Positions 63,136 to 64,000 of a stretch of DNA of 64,000 nucleotides are shown in pieces. Position numbers and translations under genes: made by a program. The notes beneath the pieces are model-generated. The model saw only the letters and a program-made list of their open reading frames with translations, was not told the origin of the DNA and did not search any database. The DNA lies in assembly GCF_003290185.1 (NCBI RefSeq), contig NZ_QNFY01000009.1:186001-250000 (forward strand), given 5' to 3'. The stretch's first letter is position 1, and every line of letters starts with the position of its first letter. Source of the stretch: Chryseobacterium lathyri (GTDB lineage Bacteria > Bacteroidota > Bacteroidia > Flavobacteriales > Weeksellaceae).

Positions 63136-64000
63136 TTCTTTGTTGTAAAAAATTTATAAAATAATCCTCCACCCATTACACATCTTGCTAAAGACAGATT
63201 AATAGCCGCACCCAATACGGAGTAATAATGAATCAGAGGGTATGCTAAAATAAAACCCAAAAGGGATGCAAACAGCGTATTTTTCATGACCAGCTTATCC
63301 TGACGGTGCACAATAAAATAATTGAGTCCGAAAATGTTATACAGCGTATATCCGAACAGCCCAATTGCCAACACTAATAATATCCAGAAGGCATTGTCAT
63401 AGTTGATATTTAAATACCAGAAGATTAATTTATTAAAAGCCAAAACTCCAATTATCATGACACTTATAGTGACCAGCATCATATTTTTATACCATTGGAA
63501 TGCATCTTTTTTGCGGTTTAAAAAAGGGAAAAATACACGGGAAAGGATTTCTATTAAGGTGACAATCAAATTTACTATCGTTAAAATAGCCTGATAAATC
63601 CCCACTAACTGTGGTGTTCCCAAAATTCCCAACAGGAAAGTACTGGTATTGTTATACAGGTTAGGAACAAACTGGTTGATGAATATCGGTGAATTGGTCT
63701 TTATGGTTTTAACAATCAGTTTATAAGGCAGAAAAATAAATTTCAGCTTATATTTTTTCACCAATAAATACTGCCCTACCAAACCAGCTCCTATATATCC
63801 GGCGCTTTGCAATAAAGGGTAAATCCAGAAGTCACTTTCTTTCTTAATCAGAATAAAGACACATAAGGTAAAGAAAAGCTTAATTCCTAAATTCAGATAA
63901 GTGATATATCGCATTTTTTCAATACCCTGAAAAAACCATTCTGGAAATAAGACATATCCCAGTAAGAGTAAGCTTGTGTAAAAGTAAATTTCTTTGTTTT
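63132..64000 (-). CDS. oligosaccharide flippase (Wzx/MATE-like), partial
   Basis: The frame is open to the right edge, so the gene continues beyond the window. The ATG at 63914 is internal: codons before it read LLGYVLFPEWFFQGIEKM, the usual WFFQGxEKM loop of Wzx O-antigen flippases. About 290 residues visible, with eight or so membrane helices in the polysaccharide-synthase/MVF fold. Moves undecaprenyl-linked oligosaccharide from the inner to the outer leaflet. Its presence implies a Wzy-type or single-unit export route. Ends in a 4-bp overlap with the ATP-grasp gene. Confidence 0.9.
   Translation of the reverse strand, partial: NKEIYFYTSLLLLGYVLFPEWFFQGIEKMRYITYLNLGIKLFFTLCVFILIKKESDFWIYPLLQSAGYIGAGLVGQYLLVKKYKLKFIFLPYKLIVKTIKTNSPIFINQFVPNLYNNTSTFLLGILGTPQLVGIYQAILTIVNLIVTLIEILSRVFFPFLNRKKDAFQWYKNMMLVTISVMIIGVLAFNKLIFWYLNINYDNAFWILLVLAIGLFGYTLYNIFGLNYFIVHRQDKLVMKNTLFASLLGFILAYPLIHYYSVLGAAINLSLARCVMGGGLFYKFFTTKK

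Noticed and set aside
63132..63914. Flippase gene starting at the ATG at 63914
   Set aside because: The frame is open upstream to the window edge and encodes the conserved WFFQGIEKM loop, so that ATG is internal and the gene is cut by the window.

Overview
The window is AT-rich and reads as a chromosomal segment from a member of the Flavobacteriales (Bacteroidetes), most likely Chryseobacterium or a close Weeksellaceae relative. Support comes from four GLPGLI-family secreted proteins, a type IX secretion (T9SS) type A sorting domain, BlaI/M56 signalling, a 7TM-AraC regulator, a LytTR two-component pair with a beta-propeller sensor, a histone H1-like small protein, weak Shine-Dalgarno sites and many promoters of the Bacteroidetes type (TTG, about 19 nt, TAnnTTTG). 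No insertion sequence, integrase, CRISPR array or rRNA gene was seen.

Layout. 1-10.1 kb: envelope and accessory genes. These are an acetyltransferase/GLPGLI pair, a BlaI-M56-GLPGLI operon behind a promoter flanked by two operator-like palindromes, secreted and membrane proteins of unknown function, a candidate small RNA, a 2OG-Fe(II) oxygenase with an Ada-like zinc protein, and two more GLPGLI genes. 10.1-10.5 kb: three tandem initiator tRNA-Met genes on the minus strand. 10.5-13.9 kb: tsaC, CPBP protease, yaaA, prmC and DUF4180 in tight succession. 14.1-17.8 kb: two SDR enzymes, a 7TM-AraC regulator and a rhomboid protease. 17.8-22.8 kb: parC, a small membrane protein and parE, divergent from a sensor kinase and LytTR regulator (22.9-26.6 kb). 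26.6-33.4 kb: DUF2867 protein, T9SS cargo protein, methionine aminotransferase, cardiolipin synthase, SDR and AraC regulator. 33.5 kb: a small double-glycine-leader, four-cysteine peptide. 33.8-39.3 kb: ychF, ferritin, a GHL10-type lipoprotein and typA. 39.5-41.4 kb: an isolated tailspike-like right-handed beta-helix protein followed by a coding remnant that still has its terminator. 41.5-52.8 kb: DUF1294, YceI lipoprotein, O-methyltransferase, tex, HAD hydrolase, RDD protein, M28 peptidase, histone H1-like protein, GNAT-like protein, AraC, MFS exporter and RidA. 53.1-54.6 kb: a TetR regulator with an operator-like palindrome in a divergent promoter, a decayed gene and a VOC protein. 54.7-64 kb: a surface glycan locus, all on the minus strand and running off the right edge.

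How genes work together. The glycan locus encodes a Wzx-type flippase, an ATP-grasp enzyme, three glycosyltransferases, a pyruvyl transferase, a PglC-like phosphoglycosyl transferase, a PglD-like acetyltransferase and a PglE-like aminotransferase. Together they suggest a lipid-linked glycan that starts with a diacetamido sugar. ParC and ParE form topoisomerase IV. TsaC and PrmC both modify the translation apparatus. The oxygenase/Ada-like pair suggests alkylation damage handling, and BlaI/M56 is a classic repressor/protease signalling pair.

The most interesting items are the double-glycine peptide at 33492, the BlaI promoter architecture, the orphan tailspike with its downstream remnant, the TetR site in front of a decayed gene, the covarying hairpins between the tRNA genes, the candidate small RNA near 6.7 kb, and the Ada-like protein lacking one expected cysteine. 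All functional calls are from reading sequence, not from searches.
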